Source: Bacteroides sp. (lineage in GTDB: Bacteria > Bacteroidota > Bacteroidia > Bacteroidales > Bacteroidaceae). Taken from it: a stretch of 64,000 bases of DNA. Position numbers and translations under genes: made by a program. Positions within the stretch are counted from its first letter, which is position 1, and every line of letters starts with the position of its first letter. Under the pieces are notes generated by a model. It was given only the letters and a program-made list of their open reading frames with translations. It had not been told where the DNA came from and did no database searches. Positions 38,596 through 47,851 of the stretch are shown here, piece by piece. The stretch is taken from positions 90,648-154,647 of the forward strand of contig JALCME010000009.1 of assembly GCA_022648295.1 (NCBI GenBank). The letters run 5' to 3'.

Positions 38596-41550
38596 TCACT
38601 TCACCTTTAGCAAGTTCTTCGTGTTACCACATATGGCTACTGCCACTTTTGAGTCTGCACAACCATAATAAAGGTACAATTTCTTTTTATAATAGGCCAA
38701 TCCTTCGATGAATACAGTTCCACTCTTGTACTGCCCGTTCTTTTCAAAAGCAGCCTCAGGTATGAGAAAAGGCTTATCCAAACGATCCAATACGTTATAA
38801 GGGTTTTTGTAATCCAGCAGAAGCTGACCTGCACAATACGCACCTAACGGATAGGCCATATCTCCTTTCTTATCATTTTTACCATTATACATTAGCACAA
38901 TACCTCTTTTAGTATGGATGGCCGGAGGCCCACATTCAGTCATCTGGCTATCAAAGTATCCTTCGCGTGGTTTTGCTATCTCCAATAATTCATTCTCATG
39001 ATCCAATACCGGATACCAGTCCTTTAGATTATCAGAAGTAGCTGCATGTACGGCATATTCCCCCCAATACATTAGATATTTTCCATTCACCTTATCAATG
39101 ACCAACCTGCCATTTTTCACTTTGGTAAGGATAGAAGCGGACTTAGTGGCTATCTTAGAAAAACGTCCATTATAAGCCTTACCAAAAGCAAGACCATGTT
39201 TAGTCCAGTTTTTAAGATCTTTGGAAGTGGCAACAGCAAGCCTAGGTGTTTTACGATTCCATGCCGTATAAAGCATCACATATAATCCATCATCAGTCAT
39301 TGCGACTCGTGGATCTTCACAACCACCCGGCCACTCTATACTTTTAAAATCATCTTCAGCAGGAAAAAGTATCGGATTCCCAAATCTTCTCATAGTCACT
39401 CCGTCTGCACTTTCAGCATAGCCAATACGAGAAGTCCTTTTTCCAATGCCTCGAGCCGAGTTATCTTCCGCCCTATAGAGTACAACTATCTTTCCATCTT
39501 TCACAGTAGCAGCCGGATTAAACGTATCGCTTTCTTCCCATTTAACCTGCTCTTTTCTCATTGGGCAATAAAAAGCCGTAGGCTGTGGCGAAATTACCGG
39601 GTTAGCACCTTCGGGACGAAAGAATGGTCCGATTATCCATTTATTCGTTTGTTTTCTATGTTCTACACCTGAAGAAGAAAAAGTGGAAAAACCACAAAGA
39701 TGGTTATAAATCATAGTTAGTACTTCTAATCTAGACGTTTGCCCAGAAACAGCTTTAAGCTGGAAACCACATAAAGCACTCCATTTCTGTAATGTACTTT
39801 CATCAACTTTCCCTTGCAGATTCGCATCCCATTCAGGCAAATACCCTCGCAATCCCATATACTGTACCAAAAAGGAATGAGGGTTCTTCAGTTGAACATC
39901 ATGAAAGTAAATGAGAGTTGCTTTCTGGTGCACTAAAATATCTTGCAGCATAGATATATCAATATTCTGCACAGCTACTTTATTATCAATAGCCAGTGAG
40001 GCAGCGATACCCGCCGCCTGCCCCAGCGCCATCCAGCACGGTTCCATACGTAAGGTTGAAAAACCAATATGCGATCCGGATACTGGTACTGGCAATAACA
40101 AGTTACTGACCTTCCGAGGCAAAATAACGCCAAACGGCACTGTGTAAACAGCCGTAGAATAGCTGATAAATCCATCCAAATGTACCCTCCCCGTTTCCCG
40201 CTTTCGGGCAGCATGCGAGTCTAATGCATAATGACTGGCGGTCACACTATTGGGATGTAAAGGTGGACGTTCGCCCGATGCTGTTGGCAAGGCATCTTTA
40301 GCTGTAAAAAAATAAACTCCTTCAAAACGCCTTCCCTCACGCACATATACCTGACGTGGGAAATATGCGTTATCCTGATATTCATCTTTAGATAGCCCCC
40401 ATTCTAATAAATCCTTACGAAAAAGTTCGGGAAGTGCCGGATCATGCTGAGCAAACCAGAACAAACCCAATGTATAATCTTTCAGGCGTTTGGCAAACTT
40501 ATCCCACCACTCCCAAGAAGATGTAGGCCACGGCCAGTTTTCTTCAGGTAAGTCAGTAGAAATAAAGGCAGCATGTTGATTGTTTCCATCCATTTTCCTG
40601 TTCGGCAAATTCACCAGACTACATAGCTTTCTGATGCCCCAACTATCGCCAGATAATTTAGTACGATTGCCCTCAGCGATATTACGGCGGTTCTCTTCCA
40701 TCATCTTATCTGTTACCTTTGCCATAACTCGTTGAGTATTCTTTCCAGTCCACACATCTCCAACAAGTGAAAGGTATTCCCTTCGATCATAAGATTCCGG
40801 CTTCGGGAAAGGGATACGATTTTTCGGATCATTTGTAAGACACAGACGATAGTTATATGCTTGTACTGCATTATCTGATTCTCCTGTACTGCCGCTTGCA
40901 GGCAGACTTTTCCAATACTCATAAGTTCTACCGGCTCCTGGTTCACCAAATTCCTCCCGGCTCTCTCTTCCCACACGAAAAGGAACACCAGCAGCAGCAC
41001 CAAGATCTCCTTCATAAGTGGCATCCACAAAAACTTTACCTTGATAAAGTTCTTTTTCTCCATTTTTTCGGTTCAGCACACAGATGCTTTCAATACGCCC
41101 ACCCTTGAGAGTTATATTCTGATCCTCAGCATCGAATTGACGCATAAGAAAAACAGTAATCTTATCCTTATACTCATCCAGCATATCCTGATAAATAGAG
41201 GCCGCAACAGACGGTTCAAAATGAAACCCGTCACTACAATCTTTTACCTGCTGCGATTGCTTTCCATAATGATTTATATAGTATTGCTTAATTCGTGAAG
41301 TAAATTCCGCAAACAATCCGGTAGTTGCCTCCCGAGTGGCGATATCTGTTGCTCCCAGTCCATTGGCGGGGAGACCTCCGACATGTCCGGTACGCTCCAG
41401 AATAACTGAAGTTTTACCTTGGCGGGCAGCAGCAACCGCCGCCATGATACCGCCGGGATTACCACCAACAATCACAAGGTCATAATATCTTTGAGCAGAT
41501 ATGCCCAGACTAATCAACAAAAGCACACTAAAAATGCAGAACTTCTTCAT
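38596..41550 (-). CDS. Secreted FAD-dependent oxidoreductase fused to a GH130-like propeller
   Basis: The 984-residue protein has a signal peptide (ending GISA). An FAD-binding region follows at once (YDLVIVGGNPGGIMAAVAAA, residues 23-42, with Glu52 to bind ribose; VFVDATYEGDLGAAAGV near 170) and extends to about 640 as in PF12831-type oxidoreductases. From about 655 the protein is a five-bladed propeller with GH130 hallmarks: TSRIGYAESADG, WPGGCEDPRVAM near 742, and KNGRLVIDKVNGKYLMYWGE. GH130 acts on beta-mannosides, and secreted members are usually hydrolases. One chain carrying both activities is unusual. The gene ends 56 bases before GH105 and starts nine bases after the GH2 gene. Confidence 0.75.
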   Translation of the reverse strand: MKKFCIFSVLLLISLGISAQRYYDLVIVGGNPGGIMAAVAAARQGKTSVILERTGHVGGLPANGLGATDIATREATTGLFAEFTSRIKQYYINHYGKQSQQVKDCSDGFHFEPSVAASIYQDMLDEYKDKITVFLMRQFDAEDQNITLKGGRIESICVLNRKNGEKELYQGKVFVDATYEGDLGAAAGVPFRVGRESREEFGEPGAGRTYEYWKSLPASGSTGESDNAVQAYNYRLCLTNDPKNRIPFPKPESYDRREYLSLVGDVWTGKNTQRVMAKVTDKMMEENRRNIAEGNRTKLSGDSWGIRKLCSLVNLPNRKMDGNNQHAAFISTDLPEENWPWPTSSWEWWDKFAKRLKDYTLGLFWFAQHDPALPELFRKDLLEWGLSKDEYQDNAYFPRQVYVREGRRFEGVYFFTAKDALPTASGERPPLHPNSVTASHYALDSHAARKRETGRVHLDGFISYSTAVYTVPFGVILPRKVSNLLLPVPVSGSHIGFSTLRMEPCWMALGQAAGIAASLAIDNKVAVQNIDISMLQDILVHQKATLIYFHDVQLKNPHSFLVQYMGLRGYLPEWDANLQGKVDESTLQKWSALCGFQLKAVSGQTSRLEVLTMIYNHLCGFSTFSSSGVEHRKQTNKWIIGPFFRPEGANPVISPQPTAFYCPMRKEQVKWEESDTFNPAATVKDGKIVVLYRAEDNSARGIGKRTSRIGYAESADGVTMRRFGNPILFPAEDDFKSIEWPGGCEDPRVAMTDDGLYVMLYTAWNRKTPRLAVATSKDLKNWTKHGLAFGKAYNGRFSKIATKSASILTKVKNGRLVIDKVNGKYLMYWGEYAVHAATSDNLKDWYPVLDHENELLEIAKPREGYFDSQMTECGPPAIHTKRGIVLMYNGKNDKKGDMAYPLGAYCAGQLLLDYKNPYNVLDRLDKPFLIPEAAFEKNGQYKSGTVFIEGLAYYKKKLYLYYGCADSKVAVAICGNTKNLLKVK

Positions 41551-41559
41551 AACACATTT

Positions 41560-44277
41560 CTACCTTAATTTATACTTCTGAGTACCTATATTCCATCCTT
41601 TCAGTACTAAAACACCTCCTTCATTCAATTTATTTTCTGAAGTTTCAATGGTCACCATCTTCTTTTCACCTGGAATCAGGGAAAAGAAATTATCTGAGTA
41701 GAATGATGGACGTATTGGGCTCATCTTTGAATTTAAAAATTGCAATTGATTAAAGAAAGCAATTCCATCCGACGTATTTTTTAACATGATATCAACAAAA
41801 TAACGACTGTCCATTTGACGTACTTTATAAGCAAGCTCCACTCTCGCCGCTTTCAGTTTACTCAAGTCTTTGAATCCTGATGTCGCAGGACCAGTCAACG
41901 TTTCTTTACCCTCGTATTTATCATTCGAACGCCAATAGAAATTGGAAGAAACTTCTCTTCCTACATCGTCTCTCAGTAACAATTTAATAAAATGAACCTG
42001 AGATATATTTTTAGGAAAACGGATGGTCAGCACATCGTTAACCACACCGTCTTCAGGCAAATCCACAAAAGCAGATTTTTCGAACACCTTCCGGCTATTA
42101 ATGTCATATACTCGCGCTATCACCTTATAATTATTGAAAGAGCGATAAAAATCATTAACTACAGACACGGTATTTTTCAGATAATCAAATTGGGCATGCA
42201 GCGGCTCCAGAGAATTGGCCGTGTAATACAGAGAAGCCGTAGGCTCCAAAGACCAGTCCCACATACGGGAACAAACCTGCCGCATAGAACAATTATGATA
42301 CCAGAACAAAACTCCGGAACAGAAACGATCTCCGTAATCCAACTTATTGTAGTTCCATACCTCCCAGATACTTTTAGAATTAATAGCACCCACTAGTTGT
42401 CCTTTTTGAGCAAATTCTTCAATTGAAGATGACTTTCCATAGTTATTTACCAGAGCTGTATATAAGGTAGTCATTAAATGAAAGCCGTTTCCGTCCAAAT
42501 AATCCCATACTTTCTTATTAATGGGCCAAAGGTCCTTTTCATCCATCATCTCCCTAAGCATTTCTACAGTAGGAAGGGTAGGTGCACCATATTCTGGATT
42601 GAAACCATCCACGCGGCTACCTCTCGAAGATGCTGTATTTTCGTAATGCTGCATGGGATTTACTTGTTTATAAGGACTTCCATCATGTATACCAGCACAT
42701 TCTGACTGCACCTGATAACCACGTGTACCATCCAATTTATTCAATAATTCATGCGTACCGGTAACTTCGGAACCTTCATTGGAAGCTACATAATAAGCTA
42801 AAGAAGGATGATTGCGGATACGTTTCACAGTAGATGCCACATTGGCTAAATAATTACCTTTATCATGCGGGTGACGTGTATCTCCTGTCAACCAGAATTC
42901 CTGCCATACCAATATTCCCAGTTCGTCACATAACTGAAAAAAATAATCAGATTCAGCAATACCTCCTCCCCATATTCGCAGGAGATTAATTCCAGACTGG
43001 CGGGTATACCTCAACTCTGCATACGTACGCTCATCGGAAGTTCGGAGCATTGCTTCTGGTATCCAATTCGCCCCACGAATAAACAAACGCTTACCATTGA
43101 TATAGAAGACACGTGATTTATCAGGGGTATTTATATCGGAAGTTATTTCCCGGATACCGAATTTTGTCTTTACCGAATCACAAGCCACCCCATCAATCAA
43201 TACGGTTAATTTCAACTCATATAAATTTTGAGGTCCTTTATTTACCGGCCACCATAAACGAGGAGAGTCGATCACGAGTTCCGGAAACTCTTCCGGAGAA
43301 AAAGACACAACTTTCTCTTCTCCACGCAAAACTTTAATTTTTTTTTCAAATATTATATTCTCCCCTACAATCTCACCTCTTACCGTACAATTAAGTCCGC
43401 CAGAACTAATCGTTGGATTAATCACTTCCACCGAGACTAATTCACGTGCCCGATCATAACCAGGCTTACGTAATTCAGATTTAACAAAAGGATGACGTAA
43501 CGCGACTTTACCTGTCGCATAGAGTGAGATATTTCTCCAGATACCTGTATTACGATCACGGATACCATCCATAAAGGTAAAATCCCAACCGACTGTCATC
43601 AGCATTGTGGTATTCAATCCAATGTCTCCATTTCCTCCATTGCGAAATTCACCTGCGGCTCCCCAGAACTTCGGTTTGGTACTACCTGGAACATCAACCG
43701 GATATACTTTTATGGCTAAAGCGTTGTCTCTACCTATCTTTACAAAATCTGTCACGTCAATGTAATCTTGCATAAACATACCCTTAATAGTACTAAGCAA
43801 ATTTCCATTCACCCAAACTTCAGCTCTATAGTTAATACCATCCAGTTGCAACCAAACAATTTTTCCTTTAAAGAATTTAGGAACGGTAAATTCAGTCCGA
43901 AACCAATAAGTATAAAAATCACGCCCGGTTTCAGATATATCCGGTATCATTTTGGATTCGATCTTATTATTGACTCCGTAATAAGGCTCTGGATATTCCT
44001 GATTATACACCAATGAATTTAAAACCGTACCAGGGACGATAGCAGACATCCAACTTCGCGTTGGATAACCAGATAATGAAATTTTTTCTCCGGAATCTGT
44101 AACATCTCCAGCCTTTATCATTTCCCAATGGCACCCCCCATGGTGAATGATCTCCGAATCAAGCCAAAGGCTTTTATAATCTCTGATATTATTTACTAAA
44201 CTTTGTCCAACTAATGCTGTTGAGCAAAAAAGCAATAAAATAAAAGAAAGAACTTTAATCAAATCAGATTTTTTCAT
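41560..44277 (-). CDS. GH2 family exo-glycosidase (beta-mannosidase/exo-glucosaminidase branch)
   Basis: The 905-residue protein has a signal peptide (ending STALVG). It shows the GH2 domain order: sugar-binding jelly roll (WLQLDGINYRAEVWVNG), immunoglobulin-like domain, TIM barrel (FLIRGANWIPEAMLR, NLLRIWGGGI, FWLTGDTRHP) and C-terminal beta domains. The acid/base is Glu in VASNEGSE and the nucleophile is probably Glu in FNPEYGAP. The WIPEA/RIWGGG blocks resemble the beta-mannosidase and exo-glucosaminidase branch rather than beta-galactosidase. It is the first gene of locus 2 in the direction of transcription. Confidence 0.85.
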   Translation of the reverse strand: MKKSDLIKVLSFILLLFCSTALVGQSLVNNIRDYKSLWLDSEIIHHGGCHWEMIKAGDVTDSGEKISLSGYPTRSWMSAIVPGTVLNSLVYNQEYPEPYYGVNNKIESKMIPDISETGRDFYTYWFRTEFTVPKFFKGKIVWLQLDGINYRAEVWVNGNLLSTIKGMFMQDYIDVTDFVKIGRDNALAIKVYPVDVPGSTKPKFWGAAGEFRNGGNGDIGLNTTMLMTVGWDFTFMDGIRDRNTGIWRNISLYATGKVALRHPFVKSELRKPGYDRARELVSVEVINPTISSGGLNCTVRGEIVGENIIFEKKIKVLRGEEKVVSFSPEEFPELVIDSPRLWWPVNKGPQNLYELKLTVLIDGVACDSVKTKFGIREITSDINTPDKSRVFYINGKRLFIRGANWIPEAMLRTSDERTYAELRYTRQSGINLLRIWGGGIAESDYFFQLCDELGILVWQEFWLTGDTRHPHDKGNYLANVASTVKRIRNHPSLAYYVASNEGSEVTGTHELLNKLDGTRGYQVQSECAGIHDGSPYKQVNPMQHYENTASSRGSRVDGFNPEYGAPTLPTVEMLREMMDEKDLWPINKKVWDYLDGNGFHLMTTLYTALVNNYGKSSSIEEFAQKGQLVGAINSKSIWEVWNYNKLDYGDRFCSGVLFWYHNCSMRQVCSRMWDWSLEPTASLYYTANSLEPLHAQFDYLKNTVSVVNDFYRSFNNYKVIARVYDINSRKVFEKSAFVDLPEDGVVNDVLTIRFPKNISQVHFIKLLLRDDVGREVSSNFYWRSNDKYEGKETLTGPATSGFKDLSKLKAARVELAYKVRQMDSRYFVDIMLKNTSDGIAFFNQLQFLNSKMSPIRPSFYSDNFFSLIPGEKKMVTIETSENKLNEGGVLVLKGWNIGTQKYKLR

Positions 44278-44454
44278 TTTATAATTATAAATGCATTTCA
44301 GTATAAGAAAAAATAAAAACTTTTTTATTGACCAACAACATACTAAAGATAGCCTATAAATAATAATGACTTTTTGCGCATAAGGTTAATTCCGGGTTTA
44401 TTAGATATTAAAAAATTACAAATACTATCATAGTAAGATTCCTATCAATACTTA

Positions 44455-44462
44455 CAAAGATA
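44455..44462 (-). promoter_or_regulatory. Bacteroides -7 box before the locus-2 GH2 gene, TATCTTTG
   Basis: TATCTTTG on the minus strand lies 178 bases before the GH2 start at 44277, leaving a long leader. A weaker TATCTTTA lies at 44344-44351. Either could start the GH2-FAD/GH130-GH105-GH115 unit. Confidence 0.35.
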
Positions 44463-44747
44463 ACACATCGTCTCTTATTAAAATTAAATATATTATCAAT
44501 AAATAAAAGAAAAGTCCCAAAATCCTATGAAAAGTTTCAAAATCAGATGACGTCTTAAACTTAAATTATCTAGAAATGAAATACATCAAACTTTTAATAT
44601 TCATGATCCTACAAGATACAGTTATAGAAACTTTTCAACAAAAGCAATTAAAGAAACAAAGTTGTTATAGTTATTCCTACTTATTCAATCTCAGAACATT
44701 CACTTTCTTAGTGGACAGCAACAAAAGAAATTAGAAAATAAATACCT

Positions 44748-45180
44748 CATTCCCGAGAGGCCGGGAAAGCTGAAATTCTTAAACGGGCGGCTCCCATTGG
44801 TATTAATATTATTTTTTCTATCTTACCTTTAGGTTCATCACTATCTGGAAGGACCCCGCACAAGCCTGTCGAATCATTTTTCCAAGTAGGAACTATCCTT
44901 CCTAATGCCTCTATTTCTATAAGAGCTTTATCTATAGTAAACGGAAAATCATCCTGTGCCCATTTCTTTGTGAATCACTCTAAAATTCGCGGAAGGGACT
45001 TCCTTGTTTAACACAAGAGCATAATCCCAAGAGCTATCGGAATATATTTCCATAGTTGGGCATTTAGATAAATCAGCACCATCCTGCCATTTAGAATCTC
45101 CAATTGTTGTTTCCCGGCTATCCCGTTGAACATAATGCTTATTTATTTTAAGAGAGAAAGTGAGCGGTCCATAATTCACG
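44748..45180 (-). pseudogene. Decayed duplicate of the 3' end of the GH127-type gene
   Basis: This 433-base segment matches 47853-48284 (432 bases), the last 144 codons of the GH127-type gene, with scattered substitutions. It carries one inserted base (CCCATTTCTTTGTG here against GGCCATTTCTTGTG in the intact gene), which breaks the frame. Similarity begins and ends sharply: CATTCCCGAGA at one end and ATAATTCACG at the other. There is no start codon or upstream part. The rest of the 44278-45357 gap holds only the GH2 leader and the GH3 terminator. Confidence 0.9.
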
Positions 45181-45247
45181 CAATTGTTTCCATTCAAGCA
45201 TTCCCGAAGAAAAGGTTGCGGAGAGTAGACTATGATGCATTTTCGTC

Positions 45248-45300
45248 GAAAAAGAAAAGAGGTGGAAAATGAATCCGGGAAAAGGACGATCTTCCACCTA
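45248..45300 (-). terminator. Terminator after the GH3 gene
   Basis: AGGTGGAA at 45260-45267 pairs with TTCCACCT at 45292-45299. On the minus strand the stem is followed by CTTTTCTTTTTC. It lies about 60 bases after the GH3 stop, so locus 1 ends here. Confidence 0.6.
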
Positions 45301-45357
45301 TTATATTATTTATAATTAGTGCATTACGTTTTATCAACGGAAGATGAAAGATGCGTT

Positions 45358-47661
45358 TTACATTTTCACACTGATCTCTTTTACATGCCTGTCCGGTTGA
45401 AGTGCATAATGATCTTTTTCGATAACCGTGCTCTTGTCCAGATTGAATGAAGCTGTTGCCCGTATGTTGCGAGACGAAGACCCTACTTTCACTTCATATT
45501 TTCCGGCATCGGCCACCCATGAACTTATGCCGCTCCAATAAGAAGCCAATGCCCGGCCATTCAGCGTAAATGTCAATGTCTGGCTTTCGTTGGGTTTCAA
45601 AAGACGTGTCTTTGCAAAGCCTTTCAGCTCTTGAACCGGTTTTTCGATGGTGTTTTGCGGAGCGCTCAGGTACAACTGAACAACCTCTTTTCCAGCGACC
45701 TTCCCTGTATTTGTAACGGTAACGGTTACGTCCATTTTATCATTAAAAGTAGTGCTGCTCAATTTCAGATCAGAATACTTAAAAGTGGTATAAGAGAGTC
45801 CGTAACCGAATTCGTAGGACGGCTTTACATTGAAAGAGTCGTAATAACGGTATCCCACATAGATGCCATCCGTATAGAATGAGTTGATTGGATTATCGGA
45901 AGGTTCTCCCGGGAAAGTCTTTGAAGAAGGTACATCGGCGTATTTTACCGGGAATGTTTGTGCCGTTTTTCCAGACGGAGCAACTTTGCCGCTCAGAATA
46001 TGAGCTACAGCATTGCCACCTTCTTGACCAGTTTGCCATGCCAGCAGAATAGCATCCGGATAATTCTTCCAACTTTCGGTCTCGATAGCTCCGCCTATAT
46101 TTAAAACAACCACTACTTTCTTTTTGGCAGCATGATAAGCATCGCATACCTGCTGAATCATGTTTCGTTCAGCATCGGAAAGGACGAAGTAGTTATTTTC
46201 TTTTCTATCCGATCCTTCGCCTGTAGTGCGCCCGAGAGTAATTACGGCAATGTCCGTTTTCTTTGCGCATGTGCGTATTAAGTTCTCAGAAAGCCCTATT
46301 TCCGACATTCTGTCGATTGCAAATTTCTTATTTCCTCCAAATTCCTTTTGAGCATCCGTGTTTGCACCAAGTATTGAATCGATAATATTGGTGTAGTAAT
46401 TCTTTAAAGGAACTGCCAACTTATATTTTGCGTTCTCCAGCCCTTCTTGTAAAGAAACGGCATGGCGGTAATTTACCTCTCCACTGCCTGTTCCGCCTGC
46501 AATGAAATGATAGGACGTTTTACCAAACAGAGCCACTTCTTTTACTTTCTTGAATGGCAAAGCATTATTATCGTTTTTGAGTAATACCATTCCTTCTTCG
46601 GCTGCATGGAGCGCTGTCAGTGCATTTTCTTTCAGGTTGGGCTTGTTTGAATAATGATAGTCCTTGAAACGGGGTGTTCTCATTATGTATTCGAGAATAC
46701 GGGATATGTTTTCGTCAAGCACCTTTTCGTCCAAACGTCCATCTTTGACCGCTTTGAGGAGTTCTTCGGCTTGTTTCTGTTCTCCGGGCATTATCATATC
46801 ATTTCCCGCATGCATTTGGTTTACCCAGTCTGTGCCACTGGTCCAGTCGGTAGTAACCATTCCTTTGAATCCCCATTCCTTGCGAAGAACTGTAGTCAAT
46901 AAATCATAGTTCTCGGCCGAATGAAAGCCGTTTATACGGTTATAGGAGGACATCACCGTCCAGGGATCGGACTCTTTAACCGCTATTTCGAAGCCACGCA
47001 GATAAATCTCTCTTAAAGCACGTTGGCTGATCACTTCATTGATGGATCCGCGGTTTGTTTCCTGATTATTGGCTGCAAAATGCTTTATTGACGTTCCGAC
47101 TCCTTCGGATTGAATGCCCCGTACCAATGCCGCAGCCATTTTGCCGGCAACAACCGGATCTTCCGAGAAGTACTCGAAGTTTCTTCCGTTCAACGGGTTG
47201 CGCTGTATGTTCAGGGCAGGTGCCAACAGCACGTCACAGCCATATTCCAGAACTTCGTTTCCCATTGCTTTACCTACTTGTTCTTCTAAATCGGTATTCC
47301 AGGTAGATGCCATGGCAGTTGCTGTGGGAAATGCTGTACAATAGCGGGTACCCTGTGCATTATTAGGCTCCGCCACAATCCGTAATCCGGCAGGTCCGTC
47401 CGCCATCACCGTAGAAGGAATTCCCAAACGGGGAATATCATAGGTGCATCCGGCTGCCCCGGGAACAATCACAGTGGGTTTGCCATCTTTAGGGTTGCTC
47501 CATGTGGCATTTCCCAGGCCCATTACCATATTTACTTTCTCTTCAAGCGTCATTGCTGCAATGACATCTTTAACTTTATCTTTCCCCAATTGAGGAAGAG
47601 ATTGGGCAAATATCTGCCCGGCGAGCAAGCATACAATAATAGATAAGTTTCTTTTCTTCAT
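45358..47661 (-). CDS. GH3 family beta-glycosidase
   Basis: This 767-residue protein has a signal peptide (ending GQIFA). It has the three-domain GH3 layout: a TIM barrel (MADGPAGLRI; KHFAANNQETNRG; nucleophile Asp in GMVTTDWTSG near residue 273), an alpha/beta sandwich (VALFGKTSYHFIAGGTGSGEV) and a C-terminal fibronectin-like domain (GKEVVQLYLSAP). GH3 enzymes of this shape are beta-glucosidases, beta-xylosidases or alpha-L-arabinosidases. A -7 box at 47714-47721 suggests separate expression from the GH127-type gene. Confidence 0.93.
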   Translation of the reverse strand: MKKRNLSIIVCLLAGQIFAQSLPQLGKDKVKDVIAAMTLEEKVNMVMGLGNATWSNPKDGKPTVIVPGAAGCTYDIPRLGIPSTVMADGPAGLRIVAEPNNAQGTRYCTAFPTATAMASTWNTDLEEQVGKAMGNEVLEYGCDVLLAPALNIQRNPLNGRNFEYFSEDPVVAGKMAAALVRGIQSEGVGTSIKHFAANNQETNRGSINEVISQRALREIYLRGFEIAVKESDPWTVMSSYNRINGFHSAENYDLLTTVLRKEWGFKGMVTTDWTSGTDWVNQMHAGNDMIMPGEQKQAEELLKAVKDGRLDEKVLDENISRILEYIMRTPRFKDYHYSNKPNLKENALTALHAAEEGMVLLKNDNNALPFKKVKEVALFGKTSYHFIAGGTGSGEVNYRHAVSLQEGLENAKYKLAVPLKNYYTNIIDSILGANTDAQKEFGGNKKFAIDRMSEIGLSENLIRTCAKKTDIAVITLGRTTGEGSDRKENNYFVLSDAERNMIQQVCDAYHAAKKKVVVVLNIGGAIETESWKNYPDAILLAWQTGQEGGNAVAHILSGKVAPSGKTAQTFPVKYADVPSSKTFPGEPSDNPINSFYTDGIYVGYRYYDSFNVKPSYEFGYGLSYTTFKYSDLKLSSTTFNDKMDVTVTVTNTGKVAGKEVVQLYLSAPQNTIEKPVQELKGFAKTRLLKPNESQTLTFTLNGRALASYWSGISSWVADAGKYEVKVGSSSRNIRATASFNLDKSTVIEKDHYALQPDRHVKEISVKM

Positions 47662-47713
47662 GACTCTTTTCGTATTTTAATTCAAGATATTAGTTTTCAT
47701 TTACAGTATAGAA

Positions 47714-47721
47714 CAAAGATA
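47714..47721 (-). promoter_or_regulatory. Bacteroides -7 box before the GH3 gene, TATCTTTG
   Basis: TATCTTTG on the minus strand lies 53 bases before the GH3 start at 47661, in the 190-base gap after the GH127-type gene. Confidence 0.45.
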
Positions 47722-47851
47722 TATATATTATTTAATACCCATTGGCGGAATTAGAAATTATAATACGTCAACCCTTCATCCTGACAACGAGCCTATTGGC
47801 CCGGATAGTAAACAGATGAAAAGGCCTCAACAATAGCATTTTGCCCACTTT

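Noticed and set aside
39911..40147. Antisense open frames inside the large glycosidase genes
   Set aside because: Many such frames of 60-130 codons lie opposite long coding regions; none has a family match, signal or own promoter.
44949..45197. 82-codon open frame that could be taken for a small gene
   Set aside because: It is part of the decayed GH127-type duplicate; its residues match the C-terminal region of the intact protein until the frameshift.
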